A stretch of DNA of 26,839 nucleotides from a virus. Below the pieces are notes generated by a model. That model saw nothing but the letters and a program-made list of their open reading frames with translations. It did not search any database and was not told the DNA's origin. Position numbers and translations under genes: made by a program. Positions 1-8,384 of the stretch are shown one piece after another; positions within the stretch are counted from its first letter, which is position 1, and each line of letters begins with the position of its first letter. Location: positions 1 to 26,839 of the IMG/VR virus record IMGVR_UViG_3300008266_000987, one strand, 5' to 3'.

Positions 1-320
1 TCCATGCCGTCGCGCAAGAGCTTGAAGAACAACTCGCTGCTCATAGTTACGCGCCATGGCTTGTGATCCTTCTTGTGAGCGATGACCCAGTCCTTGAGTG
101 TGCCAGCGTCTCGCTTGGCTTGGTCGATAGCACCGTCAAGGTTGAGCGCCTGCACGCACTTTACCTCAAAGTGAAGCCCGGCAAGTTCCTCGCAGATAAC
201 GTCTGGCGAGTCTGTGCCCCCGGCAAACTGCTGACCCCGCCTTGCGGTGAAGCCAGCAGCCCGGAGTTCATCGCGCCAGAGTCGTTCTCCACGAGCACCC
301 TTGGCGCGGCTGTTTACCAC
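1..320 (-). CDS. Holliday-junction-resolvase-like PD-(D/E)XK nuclease, 3' end beyond the window
   Basis: Read from a GTG at 320, this open frame runs off the left edge, giving about 106 residues. It carries the layout of archaeal-type/phage Holliday junction resolvases: a KGARGE motif near the N-terminus (Glu12), then SPDV (Asp40), then FEVK (Glu52 and Lys54). This is the E...D...ExK metal site of the PD-(D/E)XK fold. Such enzymes cut branched DNA, and in phages they resolve recombination or replication intermediates before packaging. The GTG is chosen because a perfect AAGGAGG lies 4 bases upstream and the start overlaps the last codons of the preceding gene. No in-frame ATG occurs before about residue 95, past the catalytic motifs. 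The partner gene upstream is an OB-fold protein, which fits a recombination/replication module. The family is well supported; the precise substrate is inferred. Confidence 0.8.
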   Translation of the reverse strand, partial: MVNSRAKGARGERLWRDELRAAGFTARRGQQFAGGTDSPDVICEELAGLHFEVKCVQALNLDGAIDQAKRDAGTLKDWVIAHKKDHKPWRVTMSSELFFKLLRDGM

Positions 321-991
321 CCAGCCTCCTTGCTGAACTCGTCAACGTCATCGCCCATCGGGATCTCGTCGGGCACTTCAGCGGGGGCAGCCTTAGTCGC
401 AGTAGCCGGAAACACATTCCACAGGTTGGCTTTGTCGGCGGAGATGAACAGGCTCGAGCGCAGTGCTTGCAAGCCTTCAGCGTCCGTGATGCCTGCTTCG
501 CCAGCGGCCCACTTTGCTGCTTTGGCGCACTCAACATAGAGCTGGGCGCGTTGGAAGATGAGACGCTTGGCATCTGCCGGGGTGCCGCCGCCTTGACCGC
601 TGGCGAGAGCAGCGTTCACCTTGTTGGCAGTCTCAGCCTGACGGAACGCGCCGGCAGCAGAGTCAATGATCGCAGCCTTCTCGGTGATGTTTAGCTCGTT
701 GCTGTCGGAGTGCTTGGAGTACTTAACCGACAAACCCTGCAAACCTTTTGCGCCACCTTGGGACTTAATGGTCACCGTCTGGCCGATCAGGTCCTTAATC
801 TCCTCGTTAGTCCAAAAGGAGGCACGCACCTCTCCGGTAGAGTCCTTTAGCACAGCAGCCTGCACGCGCCACGGACCGTACTTGCCCTCGCCAGTTTTGG
901 GCGGGAATGCAGCCTTAACCTGGACTGACATTTCACCGATGATCGAACCGTCGGCCAGATTGGCCAAGTCAGCTATTTTTGCTACTTTCAT
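314..991 (-). CDS. OB-fold single-stranded-DNA-binding-like protein
   Basis: A 225-aa protein. Residues roughly 17-90 look like an OB fold: alternating strands with an IGEMSVQVK start, a GPWRVQAAVLKDSTGEVRA core, and LIGQTVTIKS closing the barrel. The middle (about 115-190) is Ala-rich and helical. The C-terminus is acidic (DEIPMGDDVDEF), like the protein-binding tail of SSB proteins, although it ends in EAGW rather than the usual DIPF. By analogy it would coat single-stranded DNA and recruit replication or recombination partners. It lies directly before a Holliday-junction-resolvase-like gene and overlaps it, which supports a DNA-metabolism role. Translation from ATG at 991 is consistent with neighbours. 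Sequence-level resemblance to known phage SSBs is modest, so the specific SSB role is an inference from fold pattern, tail and context. Confidence 0.6.
   Translation of the reverse strand: MKVAKIADLANLADGSIIGEMSVQVKAAFPPKTGEGKYGPWRVQAAVLKDSTGEVRASFWTNEEIKDLIGQTVTIKSQGGAKGLQGLSVKYSKHSDSNELNITEKAAIIDSAAGAFRQAETANKVNAALASGQGGGTPADAKRLIFQRAQLYVECAKAAKWAAGEAGITDAEGLQALRSSLFISADKANLWNVFPATATKAAPAEVPDEIPMGDDVDEFSKEAGW
325..331 (-). promoter_or_regulatory. Ribosome binding site deciding the GTG start of the resolvase-like gene
   Basis: The minus strand reads AAGGAGG here, 4 bases before GTG at 320. It is the strongest Shine-Dalgarno match I found in the window. It lies inside the last codons of the OB-fold gene, so the two genes are probably translated in tandem. 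Confidence 0.7.
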
Positions 992-1093
992 TTATGTGTT
1001 TGTTGTCGTCGAGTGCGGGCAAGGACGGCAGTCCCCGCAGCAACCGCACACGGTTGTACGCAACAAGAGATTCGGCTGGAGGTCAACAGACCT

Positions 1094-1243
1094 TTAGCGT
1101 TTTTTTGCAGAAGCCTTGCGAGCGGCCTCTTTCTGCACTGAGTAGGCGATAGCCACAGCCTGCTTGGGTGGCTTGCCGGATGCGATCTCAGTCTTGATGT
1201 TCTGAACGAACGCCTTTTCTGTTTTAGAATGTTTAAGCGGCAT
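1094..1243 (-). CDS. Small basic phage protein, 49 aa
   Basis: The minus strand encodes 49 residues starting MPLKHSKTEKAF. It is Lys-rich, with the pattern KxxVxNIKTEI..GKPxKQAVAIAYS and a Lys/Arg/Ala C-terminus. Small proteins with this NIKTE...GKPxKQAVAIA pattern are common in phage genomes, usually near structural or DNA-metabolism genes, and their function is unknown to me. A GGAG sits 8 bases upstream of the ATG. The first 11 bases overlap the end of the giant virion protein gene, so translation is probably coupled. The basic charge suggests nucleic-acid contact, but that is inference. Confidence 0.75.
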   Translation of the reverse strand: MPLKHSKTEKAFVQNIKTEIASGKPPKQAVAIAYSVQKEAARKASAKKR

Positions 1244-4200
1244 TTTGTTTTCTCCTGCGTTTGAGTTGAATAGCTTGCGCTTTTTTTAGTGCCTCTTGAT
1301 AGGTGTCGGTAACAGCCTGTACGGCTTGTCTACCGATTGACCAAATCCTAAACTTACCACGGCTGGCTTGAATGACAATGTCCCGCGGGATACGAGGATC
1401 GTCCGCAGCGGTCGCCATGTTGGGCAAGAGCGTCTCCACAGGTGGCTCAGGTGTCCCACTGTTAAGCGGAGCTGGCTCAGCAACCTGAGCAATCTGTTGC
1501 TGTACGTTAGCAAAGTGCTCATTACGAAGACGCACAATCTCAGGATCAATGCCAGCTTGCCGGGCTTCCTCTGCTTTGCCCTGCAACTCCATAGTGTCAA
1601 ACTTGTTTCTGACACGGGCAAGCTCAGCGTCAAACATGGCCTCACGCTTTTCGCTCATGGCCTTGAGCATTTGGTCAATCTTCATGTCGCCAACTCTAGC
1701 AGTCTTGGCAGCTTCGGACTGTATGTTGCCCAGCACAGTGCGGTGCGTGATCTCGGAGCGAGGAGTTTTCTGCGAGATAAGATCTGTGACAGCAGGAGGT
1801 GCTTCCTGTGGTGTTGGGAACTCTTCAACGTCAAGGTTACGGAAGACCTGACGCAGTTGCTCTGGATTGATCTTCAGCTCAGATGGCAGCCGTGTTGGAC
1901 TGCCACCAGGCAGGTCACCAAGTTCTTTGAAAGTCTTCACTGCTGGCAGCGGTCGCAGACCAACCGGCACAGGACCGATGGTGCCTTCAGCTTCCGTCTT
2001 GGCTACAGCAGCTTCAATCTCAGCCTGTTTGCGCTGGATTTCTTTGCGCTTGCGGGCAAGTTTACTGACCGTTTTGCTTAGAGCTTCCTTTGGAGCAACC
2101 TGTTCAAGCACAGCTTGGCTTCGTGTTATCCTTGCTTCGAGATCTTCAGGTGCTCCAAGTTTACCAACAAGAGTGGGCGTACTTTCACGAACGATCTCGT
2201 TCATAGCTCTGCTGATCTCTTCGCCCTCGTTTAGGATCATGGAAACAGGCACAGTGCGTGAGCTTACACCGTACTTGCGCTCTTCAGCAGCAACCTCAGC
2301 CGCACGTTTTTCAGCAGCGGTTCTACTGGGAGAAAAGCGGATGTCAGCAGACTCGACGTTAAACCTGCGAGAAGGAGGGATTATTTGAGCAACGCCTCTT
2401 GCGCCAGATGCTGATGTTTTTATTTCATTCGTAACATCTACCCATTGTCCATTCTCTGATTTTAAAACCTGCAATAGGTCAGACGCAGGCAGCCCGCCTT
2501 GCAAACCATTAATGTCTGAAGAGGCAACCAGAATATACCGGTTATCATTTGAAGAAGCCCTGTACCCTAGTGACTCATGGCCACGGGACCATTGGGTCTC
2601 CCCAGATCTTCCGCCGCGCATTTTGCCTTCTCTTGCTCGAACAACACCAGATTCAATAATATCTTTGATCTGAGGCTCGCCAGTTATGCGAAACGCAAGC
2701 TCAGGTTGCTTGGCTGCAAAAACGCCTTCCCCAGTCACTTTTATAGGCTGACCACCTTCAAATACGCGATGGAGTGTTGGCCTGGCATTCGCCTCTGTCT
2801 CTGCTGTTGCTGCTTTTAGTTTTGCTTGGTTGCTTTTAAGAACAGCAGCCTCTTCGTTCTCAAAAACTCCAACCAGTTGACCAGCAGGATCAAACAGTTT
2901 TGCCGTACCCTTGGGCGAGATGATCATCCGCTCACCAGTCACGTTGTCCGTGACGGTCTCTCCGTTTGCTAGCATCTCCCGCTTTGATGTTGCTGGACTA
3001 AAGTTTGCGCGGATCTTGTTTACAAGCTGCGGTTTATCAACCGTAACCTGCACAGGCTGACCATTAGGTTGGTAAAGCTGAACATCACTGATCCCATCTA
3101 GTCGGATACTCTGGATGCCAGTGCGTTCACGGGACAGAGTGGTTTTGAACTTTTCTCCCTGAGGAGTGACAGCTTCGAGTTCCGGTTTTGGAACGTTGCG
3201 AAACTTCATCGGGTCCATGTAGGGCTCATTAATACGAACCTCGCCACGTTTAGCCCTAGGCTGAATTGCGCTAGACATATGCAGCATGTCGCGCATGAAC
3301 TCTAGATTCTTCGTGCTGGCTCCCTCTGGGGCCACAGCGGCTAGTGCCCTTGCTGATGGCACCGATCCTGTAGAGCTTAGGTTGTCGATGTACGCCTTAG
3401 CATATGGCACAACATCTTCCAGTGAGTTGACACGCAGATCCCTGAGTGCCGCGTCAATCGCCGGAGAGTAAGTCCGGTTCAGATTGATCATGTCGTTGGC
3501 AAGCGATAGGTTGAAGAACTCCATCTTGGGGCCAGAACCCTTCTTGCCACTGGTCATGCTGAACGCCATTGGTAACCCAACCTGAGCAACCCTGGCAGTG
3601 TAGGCACGATCCTTGCCGGTAGATTTGCCGACGTTCACACTATGCGTTACGGAAACAAGGTGACCATCGTTAAGTGCCTGAGCAAAGCGAGCAACAGCCT
3701 CACGGTTTTCTGGCGCAATGAGCGGAGCGCCATGCTGAGTTTGAGCCTGAAACAAAGCAGAGACATGCTGAGGCGTTAGCTTGTCTGCGTAAATAATCGG
3801 AGTCCCAACCTGAATGTTGCCGGGATAAACACCCTGCTGGATGAGCACAGCATTTGCATCAGTTGCGCCCATAGCCTGAGCTACCTGATTGTAGATAGCC
3901 TTGTGGTAGACAGCTTTTTCCTGTTCGGTGGTTAGAGCACCATTGGGATGAGTGTCCTCATAGGTTGCTCGCGGCTCCACGGCCACAACACGGCCACCGT
4001 TCTGCATAGTTTCACCAACAATAGGAACGTCCTTCGGAACCCTTTCGACAAATGGTTTAGTGGCAGCTTTAACACTGGTGGGCACCTGAGTGCGCGTGTT
4101 GATGGCAGTCTGAATCTTTTTGGTGATATCTGCCAACGGTTGACTGCTGATGATTTTGCCATCCTTAAAGAAGTGACCAGAGATAGGATCGCGAGTTGCA

Positions 4201-6362
4201 CCAACAGAACTCATCCCGGTTGCAGTCTGGAACTTCTCTAAAGCTCCACGGAAAGCCTTGTCTGCAAACGCCGAGATGGCAGAACCGCGGAAGTCTTGCA
4301 GGGACTCAGGCTTGGCGTCTGCGAGGCTTTGCGAAACGCCTTCAGCGATGTACTCATGCGCCAGATTTGTTGCCGCCACAAGTCTGTCCTGAATAGGCAG
4401 GGATGGATCATTCATCCGGTCAATGTTCGCCTTGATCTGTTCGGCAGCCGCAGGATTGGTCTGAGCCTGGGTGTCGTAATACTTCTGAGCCATCGTGCCC
4501 AGCTCTTGGAACGCGCCCAGTTCTCCGCCACGTTCTTTAGACAGGTTCCGCACAAAGTCAGATGCCACTTGGTCACTGGTGTAGGCGTGCATCACCTCGT
4601 GTATCGCGCCAGTGTGGTTAATCTGATCAGCGTTGATGAAAATCGTCTTGCGCCCGGCGTCGTTGACGAACTTGACACCCTTGCCCATGTTGGCTCCAGA
4701 ACCACCCAAGGCATCAGGAAGAGGTGTGGCGTCGTTGATGAAAGCTACATCAACACCAGCGTGTTCGGCACTGTCAAGGATCCCAAACAGGGAAGCCTTT
4801 TGCCGTGTAGTCATGTTCTCTGAGTTAAGAACATTCAACCTGTTTTGGATGTCATCCGGAATGTAGACATCTTGGTTGTTGATGATAAATGACCGTTCCT
4901 CTGGACGAGTGACGATGTCCGTGAGCACCTCGCGCACGAAAGCCTGTTGGGCAGCCTTGCCGGTCAACTCTGCCGCAAGTCCAGTTGTCCCACCAATTGC
5001 TCCGCCAATCGCTGCTCCACCAGTAGCGCCATAGGTGGCAGCCTGCGCAACACTAAGGGGAGTGCTAAAAGGATCTGCGGCTTCCTGCGCTCCACTCAAA
5101 GTAGCGCCAATGGTTGCCGGGATCATCGCTCCATCGAGAACCTTGCGCGTCAAACGAACAGCAGGATCTGGAGCGGCTTTGACCAACTTGACTGCCAAAC
5201 GCTCAGCACCCTGCACTTCAGCGTTGCGCATGGCATCTTGCATGATCTTAGAAGCCAACTCTTCGGAGCCAAGAACTCGTCCCGCCCACTTCGTGGCAGC
5301 ACCGGCGTACTGGGCAAAGCGAAGCCCACCATAAGCCTGAAGGGCGGTTCCGGCATACGAGAGTGGGCCTTCATCTGGAAGGACGCTGCCAGCCACAACG
5401 GCACTAAGTCCTGTGCCAGCTTTTGCGGTTTCGGTTCTTAAGAATCCACGGGCAAGCGAATCTCCAAGCGCAGAAAAGGAGCCAACCTTTTCAAGCGCTC
5501 CACCAGCAGTCTCCATTGCTTGTCCCAAGGCTCTTCGCCCAAGGCTATCAACGGAGCGTTGTGCTAGGCTTTTAGAGAACTCTTCAAGCGCTTGTCCCGC
5601 CACGGCTTCTCCGGCTTTGCCCATCCCCTTTGTAAGGGCTGAGACCGCTGGAAACAGCAAGGTGATGTCAAGGATGTTGCCCGCTTTTAAGCCAGAGTCG
5701 ATTTCCTCTTGAGTAGACCCAGGCAGCATCCCGTAGCCCTGAGCCTTCCGCATATATTCAGCCTGCTGCGCATACTTGCCGGTGGTGTACAGAGAGTATG
5801 GGTCGTTGGCGATCTTGTCCCAAGCCAGCGCTCCCACAACGCCCGCCGCGTCCATAAGTCTGCCAGTTCCTGTCAGGATGCCATTTAGGAGCTTGATGCC
5901 GGCTTTAGACTGAGCGTTTGGATCCATGTCCATGGAACCAGTCATGTCCACAGATGGTGCCATCGAAGCAGCAATTCCAAGTGTCTCAGCGGCACCTTCA
6001 CCGATGTAACTGGCCATGTGCTTGAGCACATCGTAGCCCTTCTTGAAGAATCCTGGGCCACCCTTGATCTGATTCTGTGCCTCAGTCTTCCCGGCGTCCA
6101 TAGCCTGAGCACTGTTCCAGACTGCCATGAAGTCTTCTTTTGACAACATGGGTGCAGTCGGATCCTTATCAAGCAACTGCGTTGCAAGGGACGCCAGCGT
6201 CTTTGGAAATAAACGATCTACTTCAGCCTGAAACTCTGGCTGAGGAGTGTCTGTCTGCACCTCAATTTCATAACCACTGCCAGTCTCAGGATTGATGTGG
6301 TAAGGCAGCTTAACCTTTGTGCCGGCAGGTATGATTGGGACTGGCTGACCTTGTGGTTCCAT
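1233..6362 (-). CDS. Giant virion-associated protein with zincin metallopeptidase domain, 1709 aa
   Basis: ATG at 6362 is chosen because the preceding gene stops one base earlier (TAATATG); a longer in-frame start at 6434 would lie deep inside that gene. The first 100 residues may form a small N-terminal domain. Residues about 110-480 are Ala/Gly-rich helices with membrane-like glycine-zipper stretches near 405-465. A zinc site follows: HEVMH at 588-592 and a candidate third ligand in HEYIAE (Glu674), matching the HExxH...E arrangement of gluzincin-like peptidases. The region around 1215-1320 has a compact alpha/beta look and is followed by DIRFSPSR, a motif I associate with multi-domain 'polyvalent' phage proteins. 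The C-terminal third is charged coiled coil (about 1410-1480) ending in a very basic tail. Its position among ejection-type genes suggests a protein injected with the DNA that degrades or processes a barrier. That role is inferred. Confidence 0.75.
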   Translation of the reverse strand: MEPQGQPVPIIPAGTKVKLPYHINPETGSGYEIEVQTDTPQPEFQAEVDRLFPKTLASLATQLLDKDPTAPMLSKEDFMAVWNSAQAMDAGKTEAQNQIKGGPGFFKKGYDVLKHMASYIGEGAAETLGIAASMAPSVDMTGSMDMDPNAQSKAGIKLLNGILTGTGRLMDAAGVVGALAWDKIANDPYSLYTTGKYAQQAEYMRKAQGYGMLPGSTQEEIDSGLKAGNILDITLLFPAVSALTKGMGKAGEAVAGQALEEFSKSLAQRSVDSLGRRALGQAMETAGGALEKVGSFSALGDSLARGFLRTETAKAGTGLSAVVAGSVLPDEGPLSYAGTALQAYGGLRFAQYAGAATKWAGRVLGSEELASKIMQDAMRNAEVQGAERLAVKLVKAAPDPAVRLTRKVLDGAMIPATIGATLSGAQEAADPFSTPLSVAQAATYGATGGAAIGGAIGGTTGLAAELTGKAAQQAFVREVLTDIVTRPEERSFIINNQDVYIPDDIQNRLNVLNSENMTTRQKASLFGILDSAEHAGVDVAFINDATPLPDALGGSGANMGKGVKFVNDAGRKTIFINADQINHTGAIHEVMHAYTSDQVASDFVRNLSKERGGELGAFQELGTMAQKYYDTQAQTNPAAAEQIKANIDRMNDPSLPIQDRLVAATNLAHEYIAEGVSQSLADAKPESLQDFRGSAISAFADKAFRGALEKFQTATGMSSVGATRDPISGHFFKDGKIISSQPLADITKKIQTAINTRTQVPTSVKAATKPFVERVPKDVPIVGETMQNGGRVVAVEPRATYEDTHPNGALTTEQEKAVYHKAIYNQVAQAMGATDANAVLIQQGVYPGNIQVGTPIIYADKLTPQHVSALFQAQTQHGAPLIAPENREAVARFAQALNDGHLVSVTHSVNVGKSTGKDRAYTARVAQVGLPMAFSMTSGKKGSGPKMEFFNLSLANDMINLNRTYSPAIDAALRDLRVNSLEDVVPYAKAYIDNLSSTGSVPSARALAAVAPEGASTKNLEFMRDMLHMSSAIQPRAKRGEVRINEPYMDPMKFRNVPKPELEAVTPQGEKFKTTLSRERTGIQSIRLDGISDVQLYQPNGQPVQVTVDKPQLVNKIRANFSPATSKREMLANGETVTDNVTGERMIISPKGTAKLFDPAGQLVGVFENEEAAVLKSNQAKLKAATAETEANARPTLHRVFEGGQPIKVTGEGVFAAKQPELAFRITGEPQIKDIIESGVVRAREGKMRGGRSGETQWSRGHESLGYRASSNDNRYILVASSDINGLQGGLPASDLLQVLKSENGQWVDVTNEIKTSASGARGVAQIIPPSRRFNVESADIRFSPSRTAAEKRAAEVAAEERKYGVSSRTVPVSMILNEGEEISRAMNEIVRESTPTLVGKLGAPEDLEARITRSQAVLEQVAPKEALSKTVSKLARKRKEIQRKQAEIEAAVAKTEAEGTIGPVPVGLRPLPAVKTFKELGDLPGGSPTRLPSELKINPEQLRQVFRNLDVEEFPTPQEAPPAVTDLISQKTPRSEITHRTVLGNIQSEAAKTARVGDMKIDQMLKAMSEKREAMFDAELARVRNKFDTMELQGKAEEARQAGIDPEIVRLRNEHFANVQQQIAQVAEPAPLNSGTPEPPVETLLPNMATAADDPRIPRDIVIQASRGKFRIWSIGRQAVQAVTDTYQEALKKAQAIQLKRRRKQNAA

Positions 6363-6363
6363 A

Positions 6364-7467
6364 TTAACGAATGATCCTGATAATTGTAGAGCCTCCAAGC
6401 GGCTTATGCAATGGATCCTGGATTGGCTCCTCAACTGGGCCTTGTACCGGATTTGGTGTGGCAGAGCCTGCGCCGCCAGAGATCATGGTCTGCCCAAGCG
6501 GGTTTCGTGTAGAAAGTGGGCTAGTTTGCTGTTGCTGCGGCTTTCTGATCTGCGAAACATACTCCAGCGGAACAGCACCCATGCGCCTTGCAACGCCGGG
6601 GCTTGTGGTGTTGATGACCTGTTCACGAAGCCGTTTGTTGTACGAGTCAACATGAGAGTTTGCCCCATCAATGGCAGTCTCAAGAAACCCTTCTGGGTCC
6701 GAGTCAAACAAGGTCTCAATCGTTTCAAAGAACCCTTTTTGAATACCTTCTTTTTCCTGTTTGGTTTTTGCCTGAAGATACCTGTTAAACCAGACTGTTG
6801 GATTGGTAATCTTTTTGCCCGCAAACTCAGCAGTTTCTGGCGCGGTCATTACTTTGTTGAACTTCAACAAAACTTCCCCGATCTGAATCGCATCATCAGA
6901 GTCAATAGAGTTAAGAGGCTTAAGGACATTCATCCTTATGTTGTCCATTGCAGCCTGCTTGTCACCAGAATCAAGTAACTCTTTTGTTTTTGAGATTGTA
7001 GAAATTAGGGTGTTAACCCTTTTGTTTGAATCTGCAATTTTATGCCAGTTTTGCTTGATGGTCTTATTTGACTCCGTGGTTTCCCATGGTTTAAGTGCTT
7101 CTTCGTATCTATCGTACTTTTCCTTAACCATCTTTAACTGATTATTAAGCACCTCACTGGGCTGACCATATGCACTAAGCGACGCAAGGCCACGATCCAT
7201 GTCCATGTCGGCAAGGATCTGCTGCCTTTTAAGTTCGTGCTGCACAGCAGGGAACTGCTTCATTTCGTCAGGAAGCTCAGAGAACTGCTTTTCAACTTCA
7301 GCCACGGTTGCATCACGCTGGCTTTGAAGAAGCATTTGCTGTTGAGCTAATTGAGACGCAAGTGCGTTCCTTCTTTCTGCCTGCACCTTCATTCCAGCCT
7401 CCACCATAGGCCGTGCTTTTTCGGGCACAAACTGCATCAAGTTTGCGTAAGAGCCTGGAAGTTCCAT
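6364..7467 (-). CDS. Probable internal virion/ejection protein, helical, 367 aa
   Basis: I start this gene at ATG 7467 (MELPGSYANLMQF), five bases after the preceding gene ends. The open frame continues 44 codons further upstream, but that part overlaps the neighbour and looks non-coding. The product is strongly helical. Gln/Glu/Lys-rich heptad-like stretches occur in the first 200 residues, a conserved-looking NPTVWFNRYLQAKTK segment near 220, and a Gln/Pro/Gly-rich low-complexity tail ending in IIRIIR. I recognise no enzyme motif. Size, composition and position between another ejection-type protein and the giant metallopeptidase protein suggest an internal core protein comparable in role to T7 gp15-type proteins, but I see no direct sequence homology. 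The start lies next to a run of seven T that could allow a frame change from the upstream gene. Confidence 0.6.
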   Translation of the reverse strand: MELPGSYANLMQFVPEKARPMVEAGMKVQAERRNALASQLAQQQMLLQSQRDATVAEVEKQFSELPDEMKQFPAVQHELKRQQILADMDMDRGLASLSAYGQPSEVLNNQLKMVKEKYDRYEEALKPWETTESNKTIKQNWHKIADSNKRVNTLISTISKTKELLDSGDKQAAMDNIRMNVLKPLNSIDSDDAIQIGEVLLKFNKVMTAPETAEFAGKKITNPTVWFNRYLQAKTKQEKEGIQKGFFETIETLFDSDPEGFLETAIDGANSHVDSYNKRLREQVINTTSPGVARRMGAVPLEYVSQIRKPQQQQTSPLSTRNPLGQTMISGGAGSATPNPVQGPVEEPIQDPLHKPLGGSTIIRIIR

Positions 7468-7471
7468 ATTA

Positions 7472-8068
7472 TTAAAAAAATCCACCAAACACGCTTGCCG
7501 GTTTGTTAGGCTGAGTTGGTTGGATTGAGAGGTTTTGAGGAGCAAGCCCTGCGCTAGATCCTGAAGCACCAAATAGCAGTTTAGCAGCTTGTTGCCCAAA
7601 CGGCATCATTTCCTGCGAAGCAATCTGCTCCCGCTGTCTGGCTGCTGCGGCGTTCAACTCCTGCTGCTGCTTGTCGATGGCGAACTTCTGATTGATCGCA
7701 CCACCCATGACAGCTTTTGCTTGATCCCAGAACGCAGCCTTATCCTGAAGGGACAGGCTTGTGTCCTTGTTCATCTCTTCAATCCGGGTGTCAATGCTCT
7801 TCTGGACTTCAGGGCTAAGGAAGCTCCTGAACGTGTCGAAGGCTTTCTCGGATGCCTTGATGCCAGACTCCATCTTTTTGTAGTCACCGTAAGCTCCGGC
7901 AATCGAACTGGCTGCACTTGAGATCCCACTGGCTAGCCCCTTGCCCATGGACTCGTAGCCGCTTTGAATCGTCTGCCCGATGCGAGCACCAGCTTCGAGG
8001 ATGCCCTGGCCCATCATGCCCATGGCAGCCGGAGCTGGGCCTTGGTAAAGGTTAATTGGTTTAGCCAT
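7472..8068 (-). CDS. Probable internal virion/ejection protein, 198 aa
   Basis: The N-terminal 60 residues are Gly/Ala/Ser/Met-rich and amphipathic (GQGILEAGARIGQTIQSG, then ASGISSAASSIAGAYG). A charged helical region follows, then a Gln/Ala coiled-coil-like stretch (QQQELNAAAARQREQIAS) and a Phe-rich end, VFGGFF. Small amphipathic Ala/Gly proteins of this kind, placed just before larger helical virion proteins, are typical of podovirus ejection cassettes (compare the size and order of T7 gp14). This is analogy, not detected homology. The start overlaps the end of the YkgJ-like gene by 8 bases (ATGGCTAA), and an AGGAAAG lies just upstream, so the two are probably translated together. Its own stop codon follows a T-run discussed in the findings. 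Confidence 0.6.
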   Translation of the reverse strand: MAKPINLYQGPAPAAMGMMGQGILEAGARIGQTIQSGYESMGKGLASGISSAASSIAGAYGDYKKMESGIKASEKAFDTFRSFLSPEVQKSIDTRIEEMNKDTSLSLQDKAAFWDQAKAVMGGAINQKFAIDKQQQELNAAAARQREQIASQEMMPFGQQAAKLLFGASGSSAGLAPQNLSIQPTQPNKPASVFGGFF

Positions 8069-8384
8069 AAAATGCTTTCCTAGCTTCTAAACAAAGTGGA
8101 CTGCCTGCTTTGAATTGCCTGCAAGCCTGTGGACGGTTTTCGTAAATTGTACACGAAACTGACTCGCCAACAACTCCAGACAGAGCAGCACACCTATTGT
8201 TGCAAGTTTTAAGAAGCGGATAGTCATCTCGAATTAACTCTGGTGGTATACCTGTAGCGTCAGCCCTGTCCCGGCGAAGCACCGGCCAACTCCATTTGTG
8301 GCTGCAACATGCTCCGCAGGTTCTGCAATCCAGATCGGATGTTGCAATACTCTGCGACGGGTTGGTCGTGCAATACATGCTCAT
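8061..8384 (-). CDS. YkgJ-like Cys-cluster protein (putative zinc/iron-chelating)
   Basis: A 107-aa protein with the signature of the YkgJ/UPF0153 family: CRTCGACC at 20-27, RCAAL at 64-68, then CTIYENRPQACRQF at 78-91 and a last Cys in GSPLC. These cysteines are thought to bind zinc or an iron-sulphur cluster; the biological role of the family is not settled. The ATG at 8384 is chosen because the first Cys cluster requires a start upstream of 8327. A GAGA lies about 6 bases before it. The gene overlaps the last 125 bp of the CysH-like gene in another frame, so the two proteins are probably made in step. Both are unusual inside a virion block. Family assignment is firm; function is open. Confidence 0.85.
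   Translation of the reverse strand: MSMYCTTNPSQSIATSDLDCRTCGACCSHKWSWPVLRRDRADATGIPPELIRDDYPLLKTCNNRCAALSGVVGESVSCTIYENRPQACRQFKAGSPLCLEARKAFYG

Noticed and set aside
63-1097. Plus-strand open frames across the resolvase and OB-fold genes
   Set aside because: They lie antisense to well-supported minus-strand genes, have no family motifs, and appear as shadows of GC-biased codons.
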